A stretch of DNA of 64,000 bases from Methylobacterium sp. E-045 (GTDB lineage: Bacteria; Pseudomonadota; Alphaproteobacteria; Rhizobiales; Beijerinckiaceae), in assembly GCF_022829685.1 (NCBI RefSeq), contig NZ_JAKSYE010000096.1:62001-126000 (forward strand), given 5' to 3'. A program made the translations under genes and the position numbers. Positions 54,385 through 63,088 of this stretch are shown piece after piece; the first letter of the stretch is position 1, and every line of letters begins with the position of its first letter. The notes beneath the pieces are model-generated. The model was not told the DNA's origin. It did no database searches and worked only from the letters and a program-made list of their open reading frames with translations.

Positions 54385-54786
54385 CTAAAGAACCGTGCGG
54401 TCGGCGACGTTCAATGAACATTGACGAGCGTTCCTTCCGCTGGGCTCGACACGTGTGGCGGCGAAGGGGTCTCCCTTGCCAGCGTCGAAGCCCTGTCGGT
54501 AGGCGTAGCAACGTTGCAACGCTTCGGCGATGCGGGTTCGGAAGCGGCGGTCCTTTAGCCGGCTTATCGTGTTCAAGAGCAATTTGTGCTCCTTCTCGTC
54601 ATGCAGCGGACGCCGGCGGGCGACATCGGGCTGCAGGCGGTTCCGCATGAATACCAACATGCGCGAGAGTTCGAGGTAGCGCTGCATCAGGTCGTCGTCG
54701 GTTAACGAGATCCGACCCTCGGAGTAGGGAACGAAGTGGCGTGTCCCGATCAGGTCGAACTCCTCGAACATCGGGAGCTTGGCCAC
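54385..54786 (-). CDS. hypothetical protein, possibly the 3' part of an interrupted gene
   Basis: A frame of 133 residues from a GTG at 54786, mainly helical and charged (LTDDDLMQRYLELSRMLVFM, RLKDRRFRTRIAEALQRCYA). Another start is ATG 54771 (MFEEFDLIGTRHF). There is no clear ribosome-binding site for either. The frame is continuous upstream with the small gene at 54841-55017 except for one TAA at 54843, so both may be halves of one broken gene. No domain is recognised. Confidence 0.5.
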   Translation of the reverse strand: MAKLPMFEEFDLIGTRHFVPYSEGRISLTDDDLMQRYLELSRMLVFMRNRLQPDVARRRPLHDEKEHKLLLNTISRLKDRRFRTRIAEALQRCYAYRQGFDAGKGDPFAATRVEPSGRNARQCSLNVADRTVL

Positions 54787-54840
54787 GAGCGACGCTTCGT
54801 CGGCCCGCAGCCGGCCCGGGTTCGAGGCCGAAACTTGCTC

Positions 54841-55017
54841 TTAGGTCCAGGCCTTCTGGTAACAGCGAACCATCAGTTCCGTGTCGACCTCAATGATGAG
54901 GTTGCTGATCTCGCGCCGGAGGATCTCAACGTACCTGCTCTCGGCTTCGCGCAAGTTGTTGGTGACCTCCCAAGCGGGTTTGCTCGGCTGATGAGCCCTA
55001 CGTCCGAACAATCCCAC
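54841..55017 (-). CDS. small hypothetical protein
   Basis: A 58-residue helical protein (VGLFGRRAHQPSKPAWEV; NNLREAESRYVEILRREI; IIEVDTELMVRCYQKAWT). It starts GTG at 55017, preceded by GGGAG at a good distance, and ends TAA at 54841. It shares the frame of the next gene downstream (54385-54786), so it may be a functional small protein or the first part of an interrupted gene. Confidence 0.4.
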   Translation of the reverse strand: MGLFGRRAHQPSKPAWEVTNNLREAESRYVEILRREISNLIIEVDTELMVRCYQKAWT

Positions 55018-55115
55018 GATTCGCTCCCTGCCAACGCCGAGAGCCTAGCAGGCGGTTCGACGATTGCTCAGGGACGGATCGTGCCAAAGGCATCAAGGAA
55101 GCCCAGGATCGTGGT

Positions 55116-56345
55116 ATGGTCCAGCTGGCTCAGCATGGTCGCAAACCGGTTGGCGAGCACCTCAACTCGAACCTCGGCGGCGGTCCCATGTTCAACTGGT
55201 TCGACGCGGCCATGGCACAGCGCGTTGATGATCTCACGCTCCATCACTGCGAACGAACCAGGGCCTTAGGCGAGCTCAAGCAGTTGGCCAGGCTGTTTGG
55301 TAAGGGTTACCTGCGCGCTCTTCACAGCGAGATGACCGCGGGGCTCATCACCCAAGGCGGTCCAGCGAGAGTCCTGCAAATCAAGCTGGCATGGATCGAC
55401 AAGATCCCTCTCGCAAAGCCTTTTAACAGGACCAAAAAGACAGAGCTTGGCGATGCGGTACTACTCGCGATCGAGGAGCAAAGGATCGCCGGCCAGCCAA
55501 CCCCAGTAACGCGGCGTGCTAGGGCCGTTTTACTCCAAGCCAAAGTCACGCAGAGGTATGCGCAGACTAAACGGCCTACGGTACCTATTTCACCTATGGC
55601 CGGCAGCACTAAGGACGAATACGAATTACTCTCAGCTTGGCCAGAGTTTGATTTATATAAAACCTCTGGAAACACGCATCCACTCGCAACCGCTATCAAT
55701 CTTAATGCGGCTAAGACGACGCCCCAACCGTTTGGCTGGTACGTAGGAGCGCCTCGGTGCAATCAGATCCCTTCGAACGTCACCACCACTTGGCCATCTT
55801 GGTGGATGTTAGGACCTTCCATCCAGGGCGACGGCTGCGTTGTCAGCTTTGGAGCATTCCTGAGATCGTTCCTGTGCAACTCAACTATCATCACATCAAG
55901 TGGTCCACTGGCGGCTGGCGAACCGTTCAATTACCCGAGCAACTCAACCTCCAAAGCAAGCCTCACAGGCTGGGACCGCGTCTGCGCTGAGATTATAGAC
56001 ATCGTCGAAGATAAAAATATGCCTGCCCCACAGAGTATATTTGGAGCGAACACCAGCCGCATTGTGTCAATGGACGAAATCCATCTGAGCTTTATCGCGC
56101 CAATGTCTGAATGTAATTCTTATCTTTCGTGGCTTCCACCAGGCAATCCCCGAGCGTTGCGATTTTTTCGCGGGCCTCATGAAAGATTTTATCCCTTATT
56201 CCCGGACCAGTATCCCCAACTACCAGCAGATATTTTCGTTGGATGGCATGCTAGCCAACCGGGACGCCCTCGATCTTCAAGGAATCTTCATAGAAGAACT
56301 CCGGTTTTGATATTTCGTTCTGTGATCTATGAGGGCGAGGGCTAA
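55116..56345 (+). CDS. hypothetical protein, possible PD-(D/E)xK-type nuclease
   Basis: A 409-residue protein with normal-looking composition and less GC bias than chromosomal genes here. The N-terminal half contains KTELGDAVLLAIEEQ and, 30 residues on, ARAVLLQAKVTQR. The spaced Asp and Q-x-K recall the D-QxK variant of the PD-(D/E)xK nuclease fold seen in Mrr-like and other hypothetical restriction proteins. The second half is aromatic-rich (WPSWWMLGPS, GPHERFYPLFPDQYPQ) with no motif. The start is uncertain: ATG 55116 or ATG 55188 (MFNWFDAAMAQ). Function not established. Confidence 0.5.
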   Translation: MVQLAQHGRKPVGEHLNSNLGGGPMFNWFDAAMAQRVDDLTLHHCERTRALGELKQLARLFGKGYLRALHSEMTAGLITQGGPARVLQIKLAWIDKIPLAKPFNRTKKTELGDAVLLAIEEQRIAGQPTPVTRRARAVLLQAKVTQRYAQTKRPTVPISPMAGSTKDEYELLSAWPEFDLYKTSGNTHPLATAINLNAAKTTPQPFGWYVGAPRCNQIPSNVTTTWPSWWMLGPSIQGDGCVVSFGAFLRSFLCNSTIITSSGPLAAGEPFNYPSNSTSKASLTGWDRVCAEIIDIVEDKNMPAPQSIFGANTSRIVSMDEIHLSFIAPMSECNSYLSWLPPGNPRALRFFRGPHERFYPLFPDQYPQLPADIFVGWHASQPGRPRSSRNLHRRTPVLIFRSVIYEGEG

Positions 56346-56422
56346 AATCTGAGATGGCAGTATGCTGCTAGCCTGTAAATAGCTTGCCAGGTAGGGTGGC
56401 TGCATTAGAGGGTGTTGCAGCC

Positions 56423-57742
56423 CTAACTGGCGCCAGCAGCGACGTTTGGGTGGTACGGTACCGGCGATAGGCCGCCGGGCGGCCTGAAGGTCGGCCTGCC
56501 AGCACCGCAGGTGCAGCCTCCGTCCTGAGGCGGTGACGCCGTCGGATCGAGTGGCATCTGCATCCCCTCGTAGTAGCGCGTCTCGGTCGCCATCATTGCC
56601 GCACGTACATCGTCGGTGAACATGAAGGCGTAGAAGCGCATCGTCATGCGGATATCGCAATGGCCGAGGAATTCGCTGACGACGGCGATGTTGCCGGTTG
56701 CACGCAGCATCCGGGTGCCCGCCGTCTTCCGCAGGTCGTGGATCCTAAGGTCATCGACACCCCGACGCCAGCAAAGATCTTCCCAAGACGACGAGAAACC
56801 TTCGGAGGTGAGGGGATACCGTTGCCCCTTGATCATCTTCCGGTCCGTGCGGGCGATCCGTTGGGTCTTCGTTGCTTGGTACGTAAACACGAACGTCTCG
56901 TGCCGATTTACTTGGGCTCTAAGAAGCACCTCAAGGCGAGGCGTGATCGGGATTTCCTGGATCAAAGGATTCTTACTGTTCTTCTTCCGCTTAAGCCGCG
57001 GGACCCTGATAACCCCTTCGCGGAAGTCGACTTGCTTCCATTGGATGAGTGCCGCCGACAGGCGTAGGCCACTCAGCAATAGGAAATCCACGAACTCCAG
57101 AAGGTCCTTGCGCTTGTCATTGCGTAGAAGCGCCTCCTCATAGTCGCTCAACACGCGAACGCGCATTTCTTCGGCTTCGGCGAACTCGACATAGTCTGGC
57201 TCATTCGGCAGCGGCACCTTGTATCGCTTGCGGGCGTGCGTCAGGACGCGCTTGACCAAGTCAGTTACACTGCGATTGACCATTGCCCCGGATACATTGC
57301 CCTTATCAGAGTCTTCCCAGCGATGGTCCTGCTTTCGCAGCTTGATTAATTCTCCTAATAGTTCGTCATCGATATCCTGCAGCTTAGTGTTAGGGCCTAT
57401 ACGAAACGTGAGTAGATGAAACCTCACGCGGATCATGTCGGCGGTCTTCGTGGCGCTTCCCTTGTCGGTCATGTACTTCGACGCACCCTGCATCCAAGTC
57501 ATGTTTGCGGCATCAGCCAATACGCGATCCTTAGGCTTACGGGCACGATACGCATCTACGTAAGCCTTGGCGTTCGCTTCGGTCGTACAACCAGTGCCGC
57601 CTTGATATCGCTGCTTTGCGATTTGGACGTCGAAAATATATTCACCATCCTCCGAGTTCGTCGGAAGGTAGTAACCCTTCCCATAATCGGAACCATCGGC
57701 GACCGGCATGATCTCACCGGGGACAAGTCTCTGTCTCTTCAT
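56423..57742 (-). CDS. tyrosine-type integrase, second
   Basis: A 439-residue phage-type recombinase. The catalytic residues are visible as Arg in LLLSGLRLSAALIQW, the box IHDLRKTAGTRML, and the LGHCDIRMTMRFYAF segment with the tyrosine. It is not closely similar to the integrase at 50436. It directly follows an excisionase gene on the same strand (TAATG overlap), the usual pair for an integrative element. Its attachment site is not obvious; the tRNA-Arg fragment at 52596 is a candidate. Confidence 0.9.
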   Translation of the reverse strand: MKRQRLVPGEIMPVADGSDYGKGYYLPTNSEDGEYIFDVQIAKQRYQGGTGCTTEANAKAYVDAYRARKPKDRVLADAANMTWMQGASKYMTDKGSATKTADMIRVRFHLLTFRIGPNTKLQDIDDELLGELIKLRKQDHRWEDSDKGNVSGAMVNRSVTDLVKRVLTHARKRYKVPLPNEPDYVEFAEAEEMRVRVLSDYEEALLRNDKRKDLLEFVDFLLLSGLRLSAALIQWKQVDFREGVIRVPRLKRKKNSKNPLIQEIPITPRLEVLLRAQVNRHETFVFTYQATKTQRIARTDRKMIKGQRYPLTSEGFSSSWEDLCWRRGVDDLRIHDLRKTAGTRMLRATGNIAVVSEFLGHCDIRMTMRFYAFMFTDDVRAAMMATETRYYEGMQMPLDPTASPPQDGGCTCGAGRPTFRPPGGLSPVPYHPNVAAGAS

Positions 57743-58101
57743 TATCGCTTGCCCTTCCTTGCGAGATATTCGGCGAAATCGGACCCATAACCACTTGCGT
57801 CAATTGTACGGACGGAAGGCTTAACCATCCTCCTCCTGATGAAGGAGGCGACGGCCTCGTCGGTAACACGCAGTGATTGACGAATCTTTCCGCGACCAAT
57901 GTTGAAGACCGTGATCTCACCATCGGCGATGAAGTTCTCGATCTGCTTCTCCGAGCAGGCCAGAAGCTTCGCGACCTCTTGGATCGTCATGGCCTTGCCC
58001 AGCGCGCTGGTTGCGGCCTCAGGGGATGGTTCGGATCGGGGCTTCCATCCGCGTGGCTTGGGCTTGCGTTCGGAAGTCGAGGGAGTGGCATTCTGGGTCA
58101 C
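57742..58101 (-). CDS. excisionase-type helix-turn-helix protein
   Basis: A 119-residue protein with a MerR/excisionase-like winged HTH at about 38-90: MTIQEVAKLLACSEKQIENF, then EITVFNIGRGKIRQSLRV. The N-terminus is Pro/Lys-rich and unstructured. Its stop overlaps the start of the integrase by one base (TAATG), so both are made from one transcript. It probably directs excision or represses the integrase. Confidence 0.8.
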   Translation of the reverse strand: MTQNATPSTSERKPKPRGWKPRSEPSPEAATSALGKAMTIQEVAKLLACSEKQIENFIADGEITVFNIGRGKIRQSLRVTDEAVASFIRRRMVKPSVRTIDASGYGSDFAEYLARKGKR

Positions 58102-58733
58102 AGGGGCCTCCTGCGAAGCGTGGGGGGCCCGTCGCGAGAGGGCGCGCCGGGGAGGAATAGGGCTGAGGGGGGCGGCCTAGTGAGGCGCGTTTTAGGAGCA
58201 TGGTCGGCATGGGGAGGCTCGCTGCTGGACACGGGTGGAGACGCGCAAGGGATCTCAGGCGCGGCTAATCTGGCTCGATGAGGCTGGGATGCGACCCGGA
58301 TCAATCCGGGTCGATGGCCCCTACAGTAGCGGTATCGAGTTCGTGGTCATGGGTGCCTCCCGATGCCGGCTGGTGCCGGTTCCTGGCCGATATGCGACCG
58401 TTTTTCGGGGGCTTTAGATCGGCCGGTACTCCAGGCCGAAGGTCCGCAACGACCTCAGGCTATGGAGCCAGACTGACGGTAGGCCCGCATGAAAGCGGCC
58501 ATATGTTGCGTGACGTTGGTCATGGCTACCTTGATGGCATTAAACCGTGCTCGGAGCCCAGGACAAAATGAACGCTTGAAAAAACCATCGACTCCTATTT
58601 CGCATTATGCTTGACCGTTTCTCTCTAAGGCGAAGGCGAAAGGCACAGGCCGGACCCTGCAGGACCTCAATGCCAGTGAAGTGCCTACTGTCTTGCACAG
58701 GTTAGCTATCGAGTGCTTTTCGCAATTTATGCG
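58102..58733. other. intergenic region, small hairpin only
   Basis: No gene is supported in these 632 bp. A hairpin GACCCGGA-TCAA-TCCGGGTC lies at 58293-58312. Frames on either strand are short and lack ribosome-binding sites. Confidence 0.5.
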
Positions 58734-58958
58734 CTATCCCCGACAGGTAGGACCGGAGAAATCTGGTCTGAGAACGATTATGTTGCCATCGCGACGATGT
58801 TCGCGCTCTCGCCGCAACGCGCGGCGTTCGGCCTCGACCATGACCTCGGCCGCGATGGCCAGCCGGGCGCGGTCGACGGCGGCTTCGTAGACGTCGTCCC
58901 CGAGTTCGGTCCTGATCTCGACCAGGGTGCCCAGCAGGGCGAGCACGCACTCATCCAT
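58734..58958 (-). CDS. small helical partner of the AAA-protease
   Basis: A 74-residue helical, acidic-then-basic protein (MDECVLALLGTLVEIRTELG; VMVEAERRALRREREHRRDG). It begins inside the last codons of the AAA-M41 gene (8-bp overlap, ATGGATGA), so translation is coupled and a joint function is likely. It has no known domain; a role as adaptor or regulator of the protease is inferred from this arrangement. Confidence 0.65.
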   Translation of the reverse strand: MDECVLALLGTLVEIRTELGDDVYEAAVDRARLAIAAEVMVEAERRALRREREHRRDGNIIVLRPDFSGPTCRG

Positions 58959-60915
58959 GGCTCACCCCCATGGTGCTGGCGACGAACTGATCCAGGGCCG
59001 CCTCGTAATCTCCGACTAGGCAAAGGAAGGCGGGGGCCTCGACGATGCGGGTCCTCATCAGGAGCCGCGCAAGGTCCTCGATCAGGCTCCGGTGGCGCCG
59101 GACGCAGGCCTGCGTGTCGGCGTAGAGACGCGCCAGGTCGCCCTCAACCTCTTTTCTAAGGGCAGCGTCGAAGTCGAGGAGGCCCGAGGGCCCTCGGTCG
59201 ACATGAGACCTGTGGAGTAGGCTATCGCCCAGGCCGTAGGACGCACGGATCGCCGTGGCGATGCCGGTCGCCTGCGCGAGGTCATGGTGGGCGCCGGTGG
59301 TCGGCCCGAGCCCGAACTCCTCCTCGCCGGCACGGCCGGCCAATGCCGCCATGATCCTGGCGTCGAGGATCTCCTTCGACATGACAGAGGACCCATGGTC
59401 GTCCAGTTCAGTCATGCCGCCCATCTGGCCGCATGCGACGATGGTGACCCGGCGTATCCGGCCGGCACCCACCATGTGAGAAATCACGGCATGCGCGGAT
59501 TCGTGGACGGCACACCGATATCGGTCGGCTTCGGAGCGGTCATCGGTCGGCAGGACAGCCTCCAGCAGATCGCCGATCTGCAGGGAGCGACCCGCGAGTC
59601 TCGCCGTCCGTCGCGCCTGGGCGATCCAGGCGGTGACGTCGGCGCCGGTGCTTCCGGCGCCTGCGGCCGCGACATCGGTCAGGTCGATGCCGACGAGGTC
59701 GTCGCCCAGGTGTTGGCGCAAGATCCCGGCGATGGCGGCGGCATCCGGCCGGCATACGTGAATGAGGCGTCCCAGGCGGCCCGGCCTGATCAGGGCCGGA
59801 TCCAGGCGGTCGGGAAAGTTCGTGCAACCGATGAGGATGACGCGCGATCCAGGGGCGGCCGTGGTCTCGACAGTACGTAGGTAGGCGGCCTGCAACGGCA
59901 TCCAATATGTGCTGTCCCGGTCGCCCGATGCGGCTCTGCGCCCGGGCATTCCGTCCAGTTCGTCTAATAGGAATATACACCCGTTTCCGCCGTGAGAGCG
60001 CGCCGCCGCGAAGGCCTCGGTCATCGCCGCCAGGGTCTTGTCCAGGTACCCCGAGCCCTCGAACCAAGCCGCCACGCTGGTCTCCAAAAGTGGAAGCCCG
60101 GTACTGACGGAAAGGCTGTGCGCCAGGCTGGTCTTGCCCACGCCGGGGTCGCCGAACACGACCACGGACTTGTCGGCTTGGACCCAGAAGTCGGCCGGAG
60201 ACATGGTTCGATAGTCGTCAACCAGGCGTCGGGCCCATACTCCGGCCTCGCCCTGACCATGTAGCTCATGGACCGGTGGGACGCGGCGAAGATTGGCTCC
60301 GGGAGACGACTTCGCCGCGATGGCGCGTTCGAGGCGCCGGACGCATCCGGCCGGCCCGCCGATGCCGTTCCTGAGGGCGGAGGCGATGTCGGGCAGATCC
60401 AGGATCTCAACCTGGGCCGGGACGCGCCGGGCGGCCTTCCCAGTGAGCATGCGGATGGCGGTGGAGACCATCGCCGCGGTGGGCCGGTTCAGCCTAATGC
60501 GCAGGTCGGCGGCGGCGATGAAGGCCGGCGGGACATGCGCATCCGGGGCGTGGCAAACCACGACGACGCGCTGGCCGGAAGCGATCACGTCGGCGAGTTC
60601 GGCCGCCCCGTCGGTGGGCTTGCGAGCGCGGCCAATGCCGTCCCGGGCGTCGGTCATGCCCCAGTCGAAAGTCAGGCACAGTACGCTGCGGACCTGCAGG
60701 ACCCAGGCTGCGGTCGGGGGCTCGACGAGCACCGCGAGCCCGCGCTCGTTCTGGAGGCGCCTCCGGGTCGCCCTCGTCAGGGCCTTCTCAAGGATGAGGC
60801 CGGCGAGCACCTTCGAGGGGTTTTCGCGATGCTCGACCGTGGGGATATCGAGATCTTCGTTGCCGAGGAACGCCTCAGCGGTTTCGGGATCGGGCTTTCG
60901 TGGGCGTCTGGTCAT
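58951..60915 (-). CDS. soluble FtsH-like AAA+ / M41 zinc protease
   Basis: A 654-residue protein. A unique N-terminal region (1-230) without membrane helices precedes an AAA+ domain: Walker A GDPGVGKT at 255-262, Walker B CIFLLDELDG at about 313-322 and the second region of homology with DPALIRPGRLGR. The C-terminal M41 peptidase domain has HESAH at 471-475 and the third zinc ligand Asp545 in HHDLAQATG, as in FtsH. Unlike FtsH it lacks the two N-terminal membrane segments, so it should be cytoplasmic. The ATG at 60915 has GGAGG 5 nt away. It lies in the accessory region and is coupled to a small helical protein. Confidence 0.85.
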   Translation of the reverse strand: MTRRPRKPDPETAEAFLGNEDLDIPTVEHRENPSKVLAGLILEKALTRATRRRLQNERGLAVLVEPPTAAWVLQVRSVLCLTFDWGMTDARDGIGRARKPTDGAAELADVIASGQRVVVVCHAPDAHVPPAFIAAADLRIRLNRPTAAMVSTAIRMLTGKAARRVPAQVEILDLPDIASALRNGIGGPAGCVRRLERAIAAKSSPGANLRRVPPVHELHGQGEAGVWARRLVDDYRTMSPADFWVQADKSVVVFGDPGVGKTSLAHSLSVSTGLPLLETSVAAWFEGSGYLDKTLAAMTEAFAAARSHGGNGCIFLLDELDGMPGRRAASGDRDSTYWMPLQAAYLRTVETTAAPGSRVILIGCTNFPDRLDPALIRPGRLGRLIHVCRPDAAAIAGILRQHLGDDLVGIDLTDVAAAGAGSTGADVTAWIAQARRTARLAGRSLQIGDLLEAVLPTDDRSEADRYRCAVHESAHAVISHMVGAGRIRRVTIVACGQMGGMTELDDHGSSVMSKEILDARIMAALAGRAGEEEFGLGPTTGAHHDLAQATGIATAIRASYGLGDSLLHRSHVDRGPSGLLDFDAALRKEVEGDLARLYADTQACVRRHRSLIEDLARLLMRTRIVEAPAFLCLVGDYEAALDQFVASTMGVSHG

Positions 60916-61420
60916 GGCTGCCTCCACGCTAGGGCAGCCGGTCGCGCTGGTGGCGACGGGTCAGCCCATGGCGGGTGTCGGGAAGGCGCGAGCGCGCCCG
61001 TGACAGGTCGCGACAGGGGCGGTGCCCTGCCGGGAGGCATCTGATTTTCGAAGGGGGAAACGCAGGGTGGTCATCGGGAGGGGTCCGTCAAAAGGTCCTC
61101 CCTGGCATCGCGGACAGACGCGAGGCTATCGACGGGAGGAGGAATCAGAGTGCGCCGGCCCAGGAATTCCCGTCCGGTTCACCGTGCGTTTCATAAGTGC
61201 GAACATGATTGCCTAATTGCAGCTGAAGCCGCGCGAACGCAAGTAGTCCAAAAACAGGATCTGGGGACGACTGTGGAAAAGGCGGCGGTATCAGTGAGCC
61301 GACGAGACCGGACGAAACGCTGCGATATCCCGCAACCTTGACCATGCGGGGGAGTTAGGTTGGGGCCAGGGATGGGACGATAGTGCCTGAACATGACAGC
61401 GGACGCGGACCATCCCTTGG
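60916..61420. promoter_or_regulatory. divergent promoter region between AAA-protease and GHKL genes
   Basis: These 505 bp separate two divergently transcribed gene pairs. No gene or clear promoter consensus is visible; the short frames inside it lack ribosome-binding sites. Confidence 0.45.
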
Positions 61421-62398
61421 ATGCCGCTTCCGGGTGAGCCATTTACCTCACATCAATTTGGCCTTCACGAGGGGACGGTCGAAGCGTTGAAGATCGTTCA
61501 CCTTCCTTCCGGTTGGCTTACAGCGGGCGATGTTGATGCGGCCATAGCTCAATCCCCGGGGCACGCCTTTAACGCGGCAGATGAAATTCGCTTTGTTGCC
61601 TCGCTTGGCTGTCGGCTGAAGGTCGATGCCGTCGTACGACTGCTTTGTTACGCCAATCAGGCGTCCGCGTCGTCTAAACGCCTGACGCTCGACCTGACGG
61701 AAACCCCCGACGTCCTGGGGTACATCAACCGAATCCTTTTTTTCGATAGGCTGGCACTGGACGTGTGCGTACTTCCGCATCGTCCGGAAAGGCTGGGGGC
61801 GATGGCATACAGGGGCGGCAACGGCGGCCTCGTCGAGATTGAACCGATCAACCGCGAGGGATGTGATCCTGGTTTGAGGCAGCGCCTGATCGTTGCAGTG
61901 CAACAGGCTTGCTCGACGCGTTCGGACGTTCGGTCGTTGGTGGAAGCGACCCGCACCACACTGTCCGAACTTGTCAGCAACGTCGGAGATCATAGCGAAA
62001 CCGACCTCGACGGGTTCGCGGCGCTGCAGGTGTATCGCAAGCGAAATAATCTGGTCGTGACGGTGGCGGATAGCGGCGTCGGCATTCTTCGAAAATTGCG
62101 GCCGGCGCTTGTGGCTGAAGTTCCAGCGCTCGCTGAAGCGGGGAACGTGGAGATTTTGTGCGAAGCGATTCGGCGCGGTGTATCGAGCACCGGGGAGGAC
62201 GGGCGCGGAATGGGGCTCAAAGGTTCGGCCCAAAAAGCCATCAAATTCAGGTCGACGCTCGACATCAGAACTGAGAGGCAAGGGGTGATCCTATTCCCAT
62301 CGGCGGGAGCCTACGAGCCGGCCAAGGGTATGCTGTACGATAATCTGCCCTACCTGGCTGGGACGCACATGACGATCACGTTCAGCCTCGCGGCTTGA
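61421..62398 (+). CDS. GHKL-type ATPase
   Basis: A 325-residue protein. The C-terminal half is a histidine-kinase/SpoIIAB-like ATPase fold: the N-box LSELVSNVGDHS at about 181-192, the G1 box DSGVGI at 217-222 and the G2 box GEDGRGMGLKG at 258-268. There is no phosphoacceptor histidine domain or receiver, so it is not an ordinary two-component kinase. The N-terminal 150 residues have no recognised domain (LTLDLTETPDVLGYI resembles a STAS-like strand-helix). It is followed after 32 bp by a STAS-like gene, resembling a partner-switching pair. Confidence 0.78.
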   Translation: MPLPGEPFTSHQFGLHEGTVEALKIVHLPSGWLTAGDVDAAIAQSPGHAFNAADEIRFVASLGCRLKVDAVVRLLCYANQASASSKRLTLDLTETPDVLGYINRILFFDRLALDVCVLPHRPERLGAMAYRGGNGGLVEIEPINREGCDPGLRQRLIVAVQQACSTRSDVRSLVEATRTTLSELVSNVGDHSETDLDGFAALQVYRKRNNLVVTVADSGVGILRKLRPALVAEVPALAEAGNVEILCEAIRRGVSSTGEDGRGMGLKGSAQKAIKFRSTLDIRTERQGVILFPSAGAYEPAKGMLYDNLPYLAGTHMTITFSLAA

Positions 62399-62430
62399 CA
62401 AAATCAATGAAAACTGATTAAGTGATTTCG

Positions 62431-63015
62431 ATGAACGAGAGAGCTGCGAACGTGATCGCCCTGATCGATATGATGGGTGGTGAGACGGCGGGCTGGGGCC
62501 GGCCCATGGGTCGGCAGGTTTTCGAGCGTATTAGGGAATTCGTGGATCAGCGCCCTCGTGAGAGGGTTTTTGCGATTTCCATGGCCGGCATCGAACACCT
62601 GGATTTCTCATTCGCCTCTGAGACCATTGTCGAGATCGCCCGTCGTCATCGAGGGGAGAAGGGCTTTTTTATCGTCGACCTGTCGGATGACGATCTGCGA
62701 GATAACATCGATGCGGCTGCAGTTAAGAAAGAGCAGCCTCTCGTTGTTTGGTACGATGGTTCGTACAAGCTGATCGGTATGCCACCGAGCCAAGGTGTCC
62801 GCGAAGCTCTTGCGTTTGCGCTTGAGCGCCCCGCCACCCGCGCGTCGGAGTTCGCATCTGCTCGGGATGGTATGTCCATCGCGAACTCATCGTCGAAATT
62901 CAAGCAGCTTTGGAGTGGGGGATTCCTTCTGCGGTCGGATGGTAGTGCCGAGACCGGAGGAACGGAATTTATCTATCACCCTATCGCAAAGGTTGGACAT
63001 ACAACCTACGCCTGA
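62431..63015 (+). CDS. STAS-like (DUF4325) protein
   Basis: A 194-residue protein. Residues about 20-110 fit the STAS-like DUF4325 pattern: RPMGRQVFERIREFVD at the start, AGIEHLDFSFASETIVEI around the conserved loop, then KGFFIVDLSDDDLRDNI. The remainder is a C-terminal part of unknown fold. STAS proteins are the partners of SpoIIAB/RsbW-type ATPases. The ATG at 62431 was preferred to a GTG at 62422; neither has a strong ribosome-binding site. It ends shortly before a bidirectional terminator. Confidence 0.72.
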   Translation: MNERAANVIALIDMMGGETAGWGRPMGRQVFERIREFVDQRPRERVFAISMAGIEHLDFSFASETIVEIARRHRGEKGFFIVDLSDDDLRDNIDAAAVKKEQPLVVWYDGSYKLIGMPPSQGVREALAFALERPATRASEFASARDGMSIANSSSKFKQLWSGGFLLRSDGSAETGGTEFIYHPIAKVGHTTYA

Positions 63016-63031
63016 CGTCCGTATCTGCTGC

Positions 63032-63064
63032 AAAAAGGCCCGCAACGACGTTGCAGGCCTTTTT
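63032..63064. terminator. bidirectional rho-independent terminator
   Basis: AAAAAGGCC-C-GCAACG-A-CGTTGC-A-GGCCTTTTT: a stem interrupted by one mismatch with a T-run on one side and an A-run on the other, so it can end transcription of both the STAS-like gene (rightward) and the patatin gene (leftward). Confidence 0.9.
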
Positions 63065-63088
63065 CGTTTTCGGTCAATTCAAGTTTTA

